From Sphingobacteriales bacterium (GTDB lineage Bacteria > Bacteroidota > Bacteroidia > Chitinophagales > UBA2359), in contig JADKCK010000045.1 in the NCBI GenBank assembly GCA_016718845.1, forward strand, positions 1-64,000: DNA of 64,000 nucleotides, in the 5' to 3' direction. The notes beneath the pieces are model-generated. The model saw only the letters and a list, made by a program, of their open reading frames with translations. It searched no databases and was not told where the DNA came from. The first letter of the stretch is position 1. Each line of letters starts with the position of its first letter. The position numbers and the translations under genes were made by a program. Of the stretch, positions 9,498-17,470 are shown in pieces.

Positions 9498-10460
9498 TTA
9501 TTTCAGTTTAATTGTCTTAGCCAAGTTTTTAATTTTTTTCAAGTTAGTATCAAAATCAGATTTTACTATTCCTTGAATTACAATTGCTTTGTCTTGTCCT
9601 GTTACAATTAATAGATAAATTAAACTACTTTTCCCTTGCATTTTTCCATAAACTTCAACTTCATATGCAAGTTGTCCATTTACATTTGTTGTTGAAATGT
9701 TTTTCAACACCTTTTCAGTTAAGCCATATTTCTCTAAACTTGACACCAACATTTCGGCAATACCTTTTTCATTAACAGTAGGGTCTTTGGGTATTGTCGT
9801 AACGGTAATGAGTGGTTCGTCATTAAATGATTTTTCGTCTACGCCACCAATGGAATATATAAACATTCCTGCCGCTGATTTACAAAATTTGAAGATGGAT
9901 TTAGTTTCGTCAAGAGTAAATGATGCAGTCGCAAAAGGGTCGATTATTAAATTTTTGTCGTAATAAATTGTCTTGATTGCATTTTGAATTTGTTCGCCTG
10001 TTTTGTCGTCTGTTGATGGATAAATAGCCATTATCATCGTAGAAAATGTTGTGTCACCAAAAACCAAACTTATTGTTTTTGCATTTTGGTCTCCTTGCAT
10101 AAAAATATATTTGGCTGGAAAACCATTAACTTTAAATTCTTTGTAATCAAAGACCTTTGCTCCTTTCTGTTCAAATGCTTCTTTTCTAAATGTCGCAGCA
10201 TTAGTATAGTAGTTTCCACCAACAAGGTCATAAATTTGAAATCCGGAATTGTCATCTTTCTGCATTCCAAGAAATGAAGTTGCAATTTTGAAATCTGCCG
10301 GAGGGACTATATAAAGTCTCGTTCCAGGAATATGAATATGCTTCTCTGTCTTTGCATTTTCAATATCTTTTTTTTCGGTTTTTGTTTGCCCGCAAGCCGA
10401 AAGTGCTACGCAAGCCGAAAGTGCTACGCAAGTCATTAATGTCAAAATTATTCTGTTCAT
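9498..10460 (-). CDS. Lipoprotein of unknown function with duplicated lipobox
   Basis: 320 residues from the ATG at 10460; longer upstream frame runs into repeat R3 and is rejected. The signal peptide MNRIILTLMTCVALSAC is followed by a second VALSAC because an 18-bp unit (encoding CVALSA) is tandemly repeated, giving two possible lipid-acceptor cysteines (residues 17 and 23). The mature part begins GQTKTEKK. It contains a domain resembling PsbP/MOG1-type lipoprotein folds in size and strand pattern (RLYIVPPADFKIATSF, then FNDEPLITVTTIPKDP and a second half ending LAKTIKLK), but I do not recognise a named family. Likely a periplasm-facing or surface lipoprotein. Sole gene of its cassette; the stop lies 6 bases from the core. 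Confidence 0.75.
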   Translation of the reverse strand: MNRIILTLMTCVALSACVALSACGQTKTEKKDIENAKTEKHIHIPGTRLYIVPPADFKIATSFLGMQKDDNSGFQIYDLVGGNYYTNAATFRKEAFEQKGAKVFDYKEFKVNGFPAKYIFMQGDQNAKTISLVFGDTTFSTMIMAIYPSTDDKTGEQIQNAIKTIYYDKNLIIDPFATASFTLDETKSIFKFCKSAAGMFIYSIGGVDEKSFNDEPLITVTTIPKDPTVNEKGIAEMLVSSLEKYGLTEKVLKNISTTNVNGQLAYEVEVYGKMQGKSSLIYLLIVTGQDKAIVIQGIVKSDFDTNLKKIKNLAKTIKLK

Positions 10461-10484
10461 CTTGTTGTTGTTTTTAAAATTACC

Positions 10485-10682
10485 GCTAACGGGCAGGTAT
10501 TGCTGCAGGTGGGATATTTTATAACGTCCAGCCCGGAACCGCTGCCCAATTGAAAATATAAAGTTGAAGTTAACAACAAAAAGCCAAATAGATATTCGTC
10601 TGCCGGAACAAAAGTACAGCGATGCAAACAGCCGAAGTTTCAACGTCCAGCCCCACTTGCAGCAATACCAATGTTGTGCGTA
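10485..10682 (-). repeat. attC-like palindrome R3
   Basis: Outer arms GGTATTGCTGCAGGTGGG (10496 onward) and CCCCACTTGCAGCAATACC (ending near 10669) pair over 17-18 bases, the clearest hairpin of array 1. Two inner copies of AACGTCCAGCCC. About 198 bp. Arms differ in sequence from R1/R2 but occupy the same positions, so structure rather than sequence seems conserved. Confidence 0.75.
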
Positions 10683-10683
10683 G

Positions 10684-11910
10684 TTATTCTTCCTCAGTCT
10701 GCCATTGGTCGCCGAATGTCAACAAGTTGTTTGCCCTTAAATATTTCTCTTGTTCAATTGTCAAAAAGATAATACTCGCCTCTTGTCCGCCTGTGTAAAG
10801 TTCATAAAATTGTCCATTTAGCTTGTTGTCATTTACCGCTTGTTTTACTAAGTCAAAAAAATGTGGGTCTATCCAGTCGTCTTCAACTAGTAACTGTTTT
10901 GAATATTCTTTTTTGTAGAAAGAGAATTTTACTAATGATTTTTTGTTTGTCGGTTTTGCAAAGTGGTCAATTATGTTTGTAGGGTTGAACATTCCCTTCG
11001 ATATTAGGGAAAGTTCCTTTAATATCTCAGCATAAGGATTTTCAAGGTTTCCCAATTCTGTGTCAAAGTAGTAAATAGTATTTGGAAAGCATTGAAGTAC
11101 ATCGTTAAGGTTTCTATTTTCTTGTTGTGCGGCTTTATCAGTTGCAAATTTTATTTGTTCTGCTGATAAATGAGAAAGCAAACCAATTTTTTGGTATTCA
11201 GAAATGGCTTTTTCAATTCTTACTGTTGTCAAACTATTTTTGAAACTTTCATAACTTGGCATAAAAAATACGCCGCCACCATGTAGCATGTCAGCTTGCT
11301 CTTTTGTTAACGCAATAATTCCAAACCTGTCCCAAATCATGACATTATCTTTTGATGTTTTCACTTCATGTAATCGATATGGCGATTGTATGTCTGCAAG
11401 TATTTTATTGAATATTTTATAAAATTCTTGCTGGTCGATTTTTTCGCCAAAATATTCATTCTTTGAGATACTATGCAAATGGTAGCTGCTTTTTTGTTTG
11501 TACGTTTTCCCATTTGACTTTAACGACACTATAAACTCGTAAAATTTACTGTCGCTATCTGAAATAGAACTGTCCAAAACAATTTGAAACTTAAAGTCGG
11601 TAAACTTTAAGTCAGGAATTATACTGGCAACATCTTCGTGAATTTTCTGTAAATACTCCTCGGGTTTTTCGGGATAGCTTTTTAAATATATTATTGTTGC
11701 CTTATCGCAATATTTGAGGAAGTCAAGCCCGTCCGTCAGTTGCTTGCTTTCTATATCAGTTAGAAATTTTTGGTAGTTTTTGTCATTGCATATTTTTTTC
11801 GAATAGAGCTTATCTGTAAATTGCTTTTCAGTTATATAATTCTGTCCAAAAGTCGCTATAGTAAAAGTCGAAATAAAAAATGTCAGTATGAATTTGCAGG
11901 GTGTTTTCAT
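10684..11910 (-). CDS. Secreted protein of unknown function
   Basis: 408 residues from the ATG at 11910, chosen because it opens a typical signal peptide (MKTPCKFILTFFISTFTIATFG, cleavage near residue 23) and because upstream in-frame sequence is repeat R4. The mature protein has two similar halves around RIEKAISEYQKIGLLSHLSAEQI and ILKELSLISKGMFNPTNI, each with interspersed aromatic residues. I recognise no catalytic motif. It is the only gene of a cassette whose two ends are perfectly complementary over 10 bases (GTTGTGCGTA / TACGCACAAC). Probably periplasmic; role unknown. Confidence 0.75.
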   Translation of the reverse strand: MKTPCKFILTFFISTFTIATFGQNYITEKQFTDKLYSKKICNDKNYQKFLTDIESKQLTDGLDFLKYCDKATIIYLKSYPEKPEEYLQKIHEDVASIIPDLKFTDFKFQIVLDSSISDSDSKFYEFIVSLKSNGKTYKQKSSYHLHSISKNEYFGEKIDQQEFYKIFNKILADIQSPYRLHEVKTSKDNVMIWDRFGIIALTKEQADMLHGGGVFFMPSYESFKNSLTTVRIEKAISEYQKIGLLSHLSAEQIKFATDKAAQQENRNLNDVLQCFPNTIYYFDTELGNLENPYAEILKELSLISKGMFNPTNIIDHFAKPTNKKSLVKFSFYKKEYSKQLLVEDDWIDPHFFDLVKQAVNDNKLNGQFYELYTGGQEASIIFLTIEQEKYLRANNLLTFGDQWQTEEE

Positions 11911-11918
11911 ATAATTAC

Positions 11919-12117
11919 GCACAACGTTTGAGGCTTGCCGCAGGGTTGGTATTTTATAACTGTCTGCCCGGGCAACTGAAGCCGATTGGAAATATTTTGA
12001 TGAAGTTAAGATTAAATGATCAGTGTTGTTTGTCCAGCCCGAACCGACGATTGGCTTTTTACTGCTGCTGATTGTACTTCCGTCAAGCCCCACTTTTGTC
12101 AAACCCATGTTGTGTGC
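11919..12117 (-). repeat. attC-like palindrome R4
   Basis: GCACAACGTTTGAGGCTTGC at the left and CACTTTTGTCAAACCCATGTTGTGTGC at the right, read in two pieces; about 199 bp. Internal AACTGTCTGCCCGGGCA is self-complementary in part. The right core begins the DUF4261 cassette. Confidence 0.7.
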
Positions 12118-12125
12118 AGCTTTTT

Positions 12126-12920
12126 TTAAAGTTCAAGTTTCAAGGTTTGTCCTTCTACAAATTGTCCTTTTGACTTTGTGATTTTAATTTTCTGTTCTTC
12201 TGTATAACCTAATGTTTCACCACTTTTAAATGTAATATTACTGTTAATTACATAAGCACAAATATTGCTCAAAAAACTGTGCATTTCTTCTAAGTTAAGA
12301 TTGGCGTTGATGAATTCCATTTCAAGTTTGTCAAACGCAGTCAGTCCATAACTATAAGCATTATTCCCGTTTTCTCCTCTCCTTAGTCCAATGTAAACCA
12401 AAGGTCAAGTGGAATTTGGTTAGTTTTTAATGCTTCTGCACTGTCAAGATATTGTTGTCTTGGAATAAGTAAAGATTGAGAACCCTGATAAACACCTATA
12501 CAATTCGTTGTCGCCACAATAGACGACAAGACTTTTGTCAAAATTTTGAAACGTTCTACTTCACTATTCTTACTCGACATTACAGTTACGATAATGTGAG
12601 AATTATGATTTTCCAAATCTTTGTTTGCAGTCATCCAATTGTAAGAATATTGTGCAGTACCTTCAATGTCTCCCCAAGGAATTTGGACAGGCATTGTTGC
12701 AAGTGCAATAGTTTCACCTTGAATTGAAAATGTAACAGTTCCACTTTCTCCATTTACGTCTGAAATAGTAGTATTCCAATTGCTTTTTATTTAGATAGTC
12801 CCTAACTTTGTTAAGTTCAAAAGTTTCGCCATTGTTGAACATCGGCATAGCAAGCAAAATGTTACTCTTTTTAGTTTCTTCTGGTTGTTCTTTCTTTTTA
12901 AAGAAGTCAAATAGTCCCAT
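12126..12920 (-). pseudogene. DUF4261 domain protein, two frameshifts
   Basis: Three frames join into one protein of about 264 residues. The first starts MGLFDFFKKKEQPEE and LLAMPMFNNGE. The second has NGESGTVTFSIQGE, HNSHIIVTVMSS, IPRQQYLDSAEAL and PLDLW. The third has VYIGLRRGENGNNAYSYGL and ends GQTLKLEL. LAMPMF and the H-I-V-V segment fit DUF4261, a family of unknown function often found near immunity or toxin genes. One missing A in the run at 12784-12788 and one missing base at about 12399-12400 would restore the frame (YLNKKSNWNTT and DLWVYIGL). Cytosolic; sole gene of its cassette. Confidence 0.7.
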
Positions 12921-12966
12921 ATTTTTTATCAGTTATTTATTCTAAGTTTCGGTTTGTTAAAGTTGC

Positions 12967-13100
12967 CCATAACGGTTTCGGGCTTTGCGTTCGGGCGGGT
13001 TTCGGAGCACAAAACTGTCAACCAGCACTGAACTTGAATAGAAGCACAAAGCTCCAAGTTTGCACGTCACCCCGCCTGACGCAAAACCCGTGTTAGCAGC
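12967..13100 (-). repeat. attC-like palindrome R5
   Basis: Left AACGGTTTCGGGCTTTGCG; right CGCAAAACCCGTGTTAGCAGC. CGGGCTTTGCG pairs with CGCAAAACCCG (10 of 11), then TCGGGCGGG with CCCGCCTGA. The cleanest two-arm hairpin after R3. Confidence 0.8.
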
Positions 13101-13110
13101 TGCCGTATTA

Positions 13111-13527
13111 TCATCTCAGCAATCTAGTAAATGTTTGCAATTTTAAAGTTTGTGTTTTTGTAAACCCACAACTCTCGTAGAACATAATTGTATTCTCGTC
13201 AGCATCTGTCATTAAAACTATTTGTCTAACAATGGAATACTTGTCTAGCATTATTTTTAGTAATTGACGACCTATACCTTGTCTTTGAAATGATCTTAAA
13301 ACTAAAATGTCCTGAATGTAAATAATTGTTAGACCGTCACCCACAGCCCTTAGAAGGCCAATAAGTTTGTCTTCATACCAAACAGAAATAGTTATAAGCG
13401 AATTTTTTATTGCCTCTTTAAGTTTTTGTTCATCAGATGTATATGCAGCCCATCCAACATCGTTATAAAGTGTAAGAATACTTTCAATTGGAATGTCAGA
13501 ATTAATTTGATATTTCATTTCTGTCAT
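13111..13527 (-). CDS. GNAT family N-acetyltransferase
   Basis: 138 residues from the ATG at 13527. The GNAT acetyl-CoA site is visible as IQDILVLRSFQRQGIGRQLL (about 73-92, motif QxxGxG/A), followed by the motif B segment VLMTDADENTIMFYESCGF. Substrate cannot be predicted. First cassette after the array 1 leader, so it would be the best expressed if the leader promoter drives the array; GNATs are also frequent passengers of known chromosomal integrons. Confidence 0.88.
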   Translation of the reverse strand: MTEMKYQINSDIPIESILTLYNDVGWAAYTSDEQKLKEAIKNSLITISVWYEDKLIGLLRAVGDGLTIIYIQDILVLRSFQRQGIGRQLLKIMLDKYSIVRQIVLMTDADENTIMFYESCGFTKTQTLKLQTFTRLLR

Positions 13528-13583
13528 AAGAGTCAAAATGTGAATAAAATTATAAAATTACAGCATTTATTGTTGGTTCGGAA

Positions 13584-13606
13584 CGGTTGCTGCTAACTCG
13601 CTAATA
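13584..13606 (-). other. attI-like junction of array 1
   Basis: On the minus strand TATTAGCGAGTTAGCAGCAACCG: the leader-side TATTAGCGAG joins the GTTAGCAGC core of the first cassette. The same TATTAGCGAGTT is at the head of array 2 (57848-57859). Interpretation as an insertion site is inference. Confidence 0.55.
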
Positions 13607-14031
13607 CACGCACCTTTGCTCTTTTCGAGAGGGATTGTTAAAGGATATAATTAATTATTTTGCTAGTATAAGTTACTGATAATCAATATTTTGTAAAAAA
13701 TTATTTTTTGGCGAGCCAAAACAATACAAAATGTGTACCTTGGTAGACTTTGGCAAAACAATACAAAATGCGTACCTTTTTATTCGATTTTTTATCCAAT
13801 AAAATGACTTCATCACCCACAATTTCGGTCAAATAATGCTTATTGCCTTGCTTGTTGTTGTAGCTGCGGGTTTTGTTTTTGCCTGCCCAATTATTCCAAA
13901 TTGCGTTTACGGCACAGCGGACTTCAGTTACATGAGTAACTGCCGTCTTTGTGCCTTGCAAAGGTACAATAAAGAAAATGGAAATAGGAAATAATTTTCA
14001 AAAAAAAGAAAAAATAATTTCGGGGCTGCGT
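13607..14031 (-). promoter_or_regulatory. Array 1 leader with promoter box
   Basis: The segment 13841-14031 is about 85% identical to 57899-58091 upstream of array 2. In both, a perfect Bacteroidetes -7 box TACCTTTG faces the array (13959-13966 here). Downstream of it is a conserved stretch that could encode CAVNAIWN.W.GKNK..YNNKQG, but its only start would be a TTG inside the -7 box and the second copy is interrupted, so I treat it as leader RNA or a gene remnant. 13607-13840 is extra sequence absent from leader 2; it holds a direct repeat of CAAAACAATACAAAATG (13719 and 13753). Confidence 0.6.
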
Positions 14032-14047
14032 TTTATGAGCAAAACAA

Positions 14048-14067
14048 ACCATTTAAATTTTACACGT
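14048..14067 (+). repeat. 20-bp direct repeat, right flank of array 1
   Basis: ACCATTTAAATTTTACACGT; partner of 5731-5750 (19 of 20 identical). Lies just outside the leader and before the cysD terminator. Confidence 0.6.
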
Positions 14068-14090
14068 TCCTAATACCCTAATCGAAAATA

Positions 14091-14128
14091 AAAAACGGGC
14101 ATCACCAAATTTGGCAATGCCCGTTTTT
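14091..14128. terminator. Terminator downstream of cysD
   Basis: Stem AAAAACGGGCAT / ATGCCCGTTTTT (14091-14102 with 14117-14128) with an internal ACCAAATTTGG element; A and T tracts on both sides. It separates the cys genes from the array 1 leader. Confidence 0.85.
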
Positions 14129-14147
14129 GTTATTTAACAAAGATAGT

Positions 14148-15053
14148 TTAAAAATAACCTTCTTTTTTGCGTTCTTCCATCGAGGCTTCCGAGCGGCGGT
14201 CGTCGGCGCGTCCGCCACGTTCTGTCATCCTAGCCGAGGCAACCTCTTCGATTATATCCTCTAAGGTAGCTGCGTCTGAAAGGGCTGCACCTGTCGAGGT
14301 CATATCGCCAATGGTTCTAAAACGCACCGTTCGTTCTTCGTATGTTTCGCCTTCTTTAAGCGTTAGGTGTTCGCACTCTGCCAATAAAATGCCATCGCGG
14401 TCAATACAACGGCGCTGATGCGAAAAATACAAAGGCGGAATATCAATTTTTTCGAGCATAATGTATTGCCAAATGTCCATCTCTGTCCAGTTGCTCAACG
14501 GAAAAATACGGAAATGCTCGCCCACACCTTTTTTGCCATTAAATAAGTTCCATAGCTCGGGGCGTTGGTTTTTGGGGTCCCATTGTCCAAACTCGTCGCG
14601 GTGCGAAAAGAAGCGCTCTTTGGCTCGGGCTTTTTCTTCGTCGCGGCGGGCGCCACCCAATGCGGCATCAAATTTGTATTTTTCGAGTGCCTCTAACAGC
14701 GTAACACTTTGCAAACGTATGCGGCTGGCATCGGCGCCTTTTTCTTCGGTGGCAGTGCCTGTGTTAATCGAGTCTTGTACGTAACCAACTATTAAATTAA
14801 GTTTTAACTTTTCGGTTAGCTCATCTCTAAATTGTATCGTTTCCGGAAAATTATGCCCCGTATCAACGTGCAAAATAGGAAAAGGCAATGCCGCAGGATA
14901 AAACGCCTTGCGCGCCAAATGCAACATGGTGATAGAGTCTTTACCGCCCGAAAACAACAACACAGGGCGCTCGAACTGCGCAGCTACCTCGCGGATAACA
15001 TAGATACTTTCGGCTTCGAGTTCTTCTAGGTGAGAGATATTATACGAAATCAT
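14148..15053 (-). CDS. cysD: CysD, sulfate adenylyltransferase subunit 2
   Basis: CysD with the GTPase CysN makes adenosine 5'-phosphosulfate from ATP and sulfate, the first step of sulfate assimilation. 301 residues, the normal length. The PP-loop SGGKDS is at 35-40, followed by HVDTGHNFPET and the ARRDEEKARAKERFFS segment typical of CysD; the C-terminal tail has TERGGRADDR and ends KKEGYF. Located 47 bases downstream of cysC on the same strand, so one operon. CysN, the obligate partner, is not next to it: a terminator and array 1 follow. Confidence 0.96.
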   Translation of the reverse strand: MISYNISHLEELEAESIYVIREVAAQFERPVLLFSGGKDSITMLHLARKAFYPAALPFPILHVDTGHNFPETIQFRDELTEKLKLNLIVGYVQDSINTGTATEEKGADASRIRLQSVTLLEALEKYKFDAALGGARRDEEKARAKERFFSHRDEFGQWDPKNQRPELWNLFNGKKGVGEHFRIFPLSNWTEMDIWQYIMLEKIDIPPLYFSHQRRCIDRDGILLAECEHLTLKEGETYEERTVRFRTIGDMTSTGAALSDAATLEDIIEEVASARMTERGGRADDRRSEASMEERKKEGYF

Positions 15054-15100
15054 GATTTATATTTATAGGATATTTTTAAAATTTGGGTATGGAGATTTTA

Positions 15101-15709
15101 TTACAACGTGATAGTATTTACCAACACCTTACAAATAGCATCTACGGCTTCTTCAACGCTTAGTTGGTCGGTGTGTATTTCTATGTCGGGCGATATGGGT
15201 GGCTCAAACGGAGCATCAATGCCTGTAAAATCTTTTATCTGACCTGCTCGGGCTTTTTTGTATAAACCTTTTACATCGCGTTGTTCGCATACCTCAAGCG
15301 GGGCGTTGATGTATACTTCGCAAAAATCGGCATCGCCCACAATTTGGCGTGCTAGGTTGCGTATGGCAATAGTTGGGCTTACAAACGTACAAATGGTAAT
15401 AATACCCGATTGTAAAAACAATTTAGCCACTTCGCCAATGCGGCGTATGTTTTCGTTGCGGTCTTCGTCCGAAAAACCCAAATTGCGGTTAATGCCCATA
15501 CGTACATTGTCGCCATCGAGTACTTGTGTAAAAAAACCGGCGTTGTGCAAACGCGTTTCGAGGGCTTGCGCAATGGTACTTTTGCCCGAGCCCGAAAGCC
15601 CAGTCATCCAGAGTACAATGCCGCGTTGTTGCAAAAACTGCTCTTTATCGGCACGCTGCAACAGCCTATCAAAAATAGGATGAATGTTGTTTGTTTCTTG
15701 TTTTTTCAT
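15101..15709 (-). CDS. cysC: CysC, adenylylsulfate kinase
   Basis: Phosphorylates APS to PAPS with ATP. 202 residues with the P-loop GLSGSGKS (37-44), DGDNVRMGINRNLGFS (APS-binding region), the RNENIRRIGEVAKLF lid helix and FCEVYINAPLEVCEQRDVKGLYKKAR, all hallmarks of the family. First gene of the cysC-cysD operon; divergent from the SPOR protein across about 200 bases. Confidence 0.96.
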   Translation of the reverse strand: MKKQETNNIHPIFDRLLQRADKEQFLQQRGIVLWMTGLSGSGKSTIAQALETRLHNAGFFTQVLDGDNVRMGINRNLGFSDEDRNENIRRIGEVAKLFLQSGIITICTFVSPTIAIRNLARQIVGDADFCEVYINAPLEVCEQRDVKGLYKKARAGQIKDFTGIDAPFEPPISPDIEIHTDQLSVEEAVDAICKVLVNTITL

Positions 15710-15883
15710 AGCAGGTGCAAAGATACGGTTTTATTGGGCAACAACACCCACATACCCCCATTTTTTACACCATTTTGGGGTTTTAGGCATCAAAAAACAC
15801 CCCACAAACCCCATAAAACAATAAAAAAAGCGTGTTTTTTGTAAAATTGGTTTGTTTTTTGTATCTTTACCCGCATTTTTCCC

Positions 15884-15891
15884 TATTTTTG
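15884..15891 (+). promoter_or_regulatory. Probable -7 box of the SPOR gene
   Basis: TATTTTTG, a full match to TAnnTTTG, with TTG at 15859-15861 upstream (22-base spacing, slightly long). It lies 20 bases before the ATG at 15912 and argues against any earlier start. Confidence 0.45.
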
Positions 15892-15911
15892 TCCCTCCAT
15901 TATACATTGTC

Positions 15912-16985
15912 ATGAACAAATTAGTCAATCTGTTTGGCTCTGCCATAGTTATCTTTTTACTTGCTTTTTGTGTTATTACCTTGCTGCAACGCAACAAACA
16001 AACTTTTGCTAAATGGTCTACGCCCAGCGAGCGATACGACAAAGAAGCCGAAAATGTGTCGCGAAACGTAGACAAGGTAACCAAACTTATACCTAAGCTA
16101 TACAACAAAGTGCGCGAAGAAGTAGACAAAGAAGATTTAGGCAACAATAGAGCGGTATCGGCACCCGCAGCTAACCCTACATCGGAGCAGCGGCGCAGCT
16201 ATACACCCGTAAAAACAGTTAGCCCCACCGTTGAGGTGCGCAACACCAATATCGAAGAACCCGAAATAGCCGAACCCGAAGCCACCTACATTCCGCCACC
16301 AACGCCCGCACCCAAACCGGTGTTGATGAATGTAAAACCAACTGCCCCAGCGGTTAAAGTATCGCCCAATGGCATGTATCAGGTGCAGTTAGGTATCTAT
16401 AAAAAAATACCTAGCTACGATGCTTTGCGCCATTTAGGCGCTATTTATATCGAAAAAATAGGCGACCAACAGCGCGTTTATTTGGGCAACTACGCCACCC
16501 ACGCCGATGCCAACCAAATACTAGTAGCCGTTAGAAACTTAGGTTTTAAAGATGCTTTTGTTAAAACCATTGATAACACCACTATTATAACAGCCGAGCC
16601 TGCAAAAACACCTACGCCCGCGGCTGCCACTACCACGCCCACCGCAGCCCTTGCACGCAAAGCCACCACTGCACCCGAACTTGACCCCAAATGCAACTGC
16701 CCCAAAAGCACCGAAAAAACAGCCCTGCCCACCAATGTTTTTGTTATACAATTGGGCGCATCGCAGTTTCCGGTATTGGGCAACGCCCGCAAACTAACTC
16801 AATATGGCAGCGTATATAAAGATTACGATGCCAAAAACGATTTAACAAAAATTATGCTTGGCTCCTTTGATACCCAAACCCAAGCCAACGAAGCCCTACA
16901 AGCAGCCAAACAGTTGGGCTTTAAAAAAGCTTTTGTAAAACAAATAAAAAGCGATTTAATGACAGGTTGGAAAAAAGCTTTGTAG
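15912..16985 (+). CDS. Membrane-anchored protein with two SPOR-type domains
   Basis: 357 residues from the ATG at 15912. A single N-terminal membrane helix (about 9-26, SAIVIFLLAFCVITLL) leads to a charged, proline- and alanine-rich linker and two SPOR-like repeats. The first is around GMYQVQLGIYKKIPSYDALR..IYLGNYATHADANQIL (about 155-220), the second VFVIQLGASQFPVLGNARKL..IMLGSFDTQTQANEAL (about 280-350). SPOR domains bind denuded glycan strands of septal peptidoglycan, so a role in division or envelope maintenance is likely. The linker between the repeats has an unusual CNCPKS motif. Not assigned to a named division protein. Confidence 0.8.
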   Translation: MNKLVNLFGSAIVIFLLAFCVITLLQRNKQTFAKWSTPSERYDKEAENVSRNVDKVTKLIPKLYNKVREEVDKEDLGNNRAVSAPAANPTSEQRRSYTPVKTVSPTVEVRNTNIEEPEIAEPEATYIPPPTPAPKPVLMNVKPTAPAVKVSPNGMYQVQLGIYKKIPSYDALRHLGAIYIEKIGDQQRVYLGNYATHADANQILVAVRNLGFKDAFVKTIDNTTIITAEPAKTPTPAAATTTPTAALARKATTAPELDPKCNCPKSTEKTALPTNVFVIQLGASQFPVLGNARKLTQYGSVYKDYDAKNDLTKIMLGSFDTQTQANEALQAAKQLGFKKAFVKQIKSDLMTGWKKAL

Positions 16986-16990
16986 AGGAA

Positions 16991-17458
16991 TTATAATACA
17001 AACTTTATAGATTTGGGTAGATTATCTGCTACCAAGGCTGTAAAACCTAACTTCGAGAATAAATATTTCGAGGCTAGGTTTTCTTCTTTTACAAAACCAA
17101 CTATAGTAATTTTTTGCCCATAATCGTGCAAAAAAGTATTGATGCCTTGCTCCAAAATAATACTACCATATTTTTTGCCCCTATGTTGCTCGCCAATGGC
17201 ATAACTTATAATGGCTTCGTTTAGGGTGTTATCAACATCAAACCTTATTTGCCCAACAGCAATATCTGTATCTTCGCATAATACATACATATAGGTATTG
17301 GGGTTGGTTATTTTTTGCAAAAACCATTGTATATGATTGTCGTAAGGCACTGGCGTATTGTTATACGAATTGGCACGAGTGCTTACTTCATTGGTCCAAC
17401 TAAAAAACAAATCTACATCGGCGGCAGTAGCTCGGCGAAGGTACATTATTTTTTTCAT
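16991..17458 (-). CDS. GNAT family N-acetyltransferase (RimJ/PseH-like)
   Basis: 155 residues. Opening YLRRATAADVDLFFSWTNEVSTRANSYN and HIQWFLQKI are typical of the subgroup that includes PseH-type sugar acetyltransferases and RimJ/RimL relatives; the acetyl-CoA motif is AIGEQHRGKKYGSIIL (about 92-107), then VKEENLASKYLFSKLGF. A second in-frame ATG four codons later (17446) is also possible. Only 12 bases separate its start from that of the divergent secreted protein. Substrate unknown; no surface-sugar genes adjoin it. Confidence 0.85.
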   Translation of the reverse strand: MKKIMYLRRATAADVDLFFSWTNEVSTRANSYNNTPVPYDNHIQWFLQKITNPNTYMYVLCEDTDIAVGQIRFDVDNTLNEAIISYAIGEQHRGKKYGSIILEQGINTFLHDYGQKITIVGFVKEENLASKYLFSKLGFTALVADNLPKSIKFVL

Positions 17459-17470
17459 AATTATTTATAT

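Larger units (their letters stand above)
5845..13606 (-). mobile_element. Array 1: integron-like cassette array, five cassettes, no integrase
   Basis: Five consecutive units, every gene on the minus strand, each separated by a 130-200 bp imperfect palindrome (R1-R5). Palindromes run ...AAC-G(K)TTT-GGGCTT-GGCG...GGGG ... CCCC...TTTGC-AAACCCGTGTT..., so each can fold into a long hairpin. Cassette ends are mutually complementary. For example, the unit at 9484-10490 starts GTTAGTGGTAGTTTT and ends AAAATTACCGCTAAC. The unit at 10674-11925 starts GTTGTGCGTAGTTATT and ends ATAATTACGCACAAC. The unit at 13092-13597 starts GTTAGCAGCTGCCG and ends CGGTTGCTGCTAAC. This is the arrangement of integron cassettes, where TTRRRY at a cassette start pairs with RYYYAA at its end. 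The cores differ from canonical GTTRRRY, and no tyrosine recombinase is present. The mobility reading is inference; the repeat architecture is seen. Confidence 0.6.

Noticed and set aside
13701..13961. 86-codon open frame in the array 1 leader
   Set aside because: Its only upstream start is a TTG inside the promoter box, and the homologous leader 2 has the frame interrupted; better read as leader RNA or a remnant.
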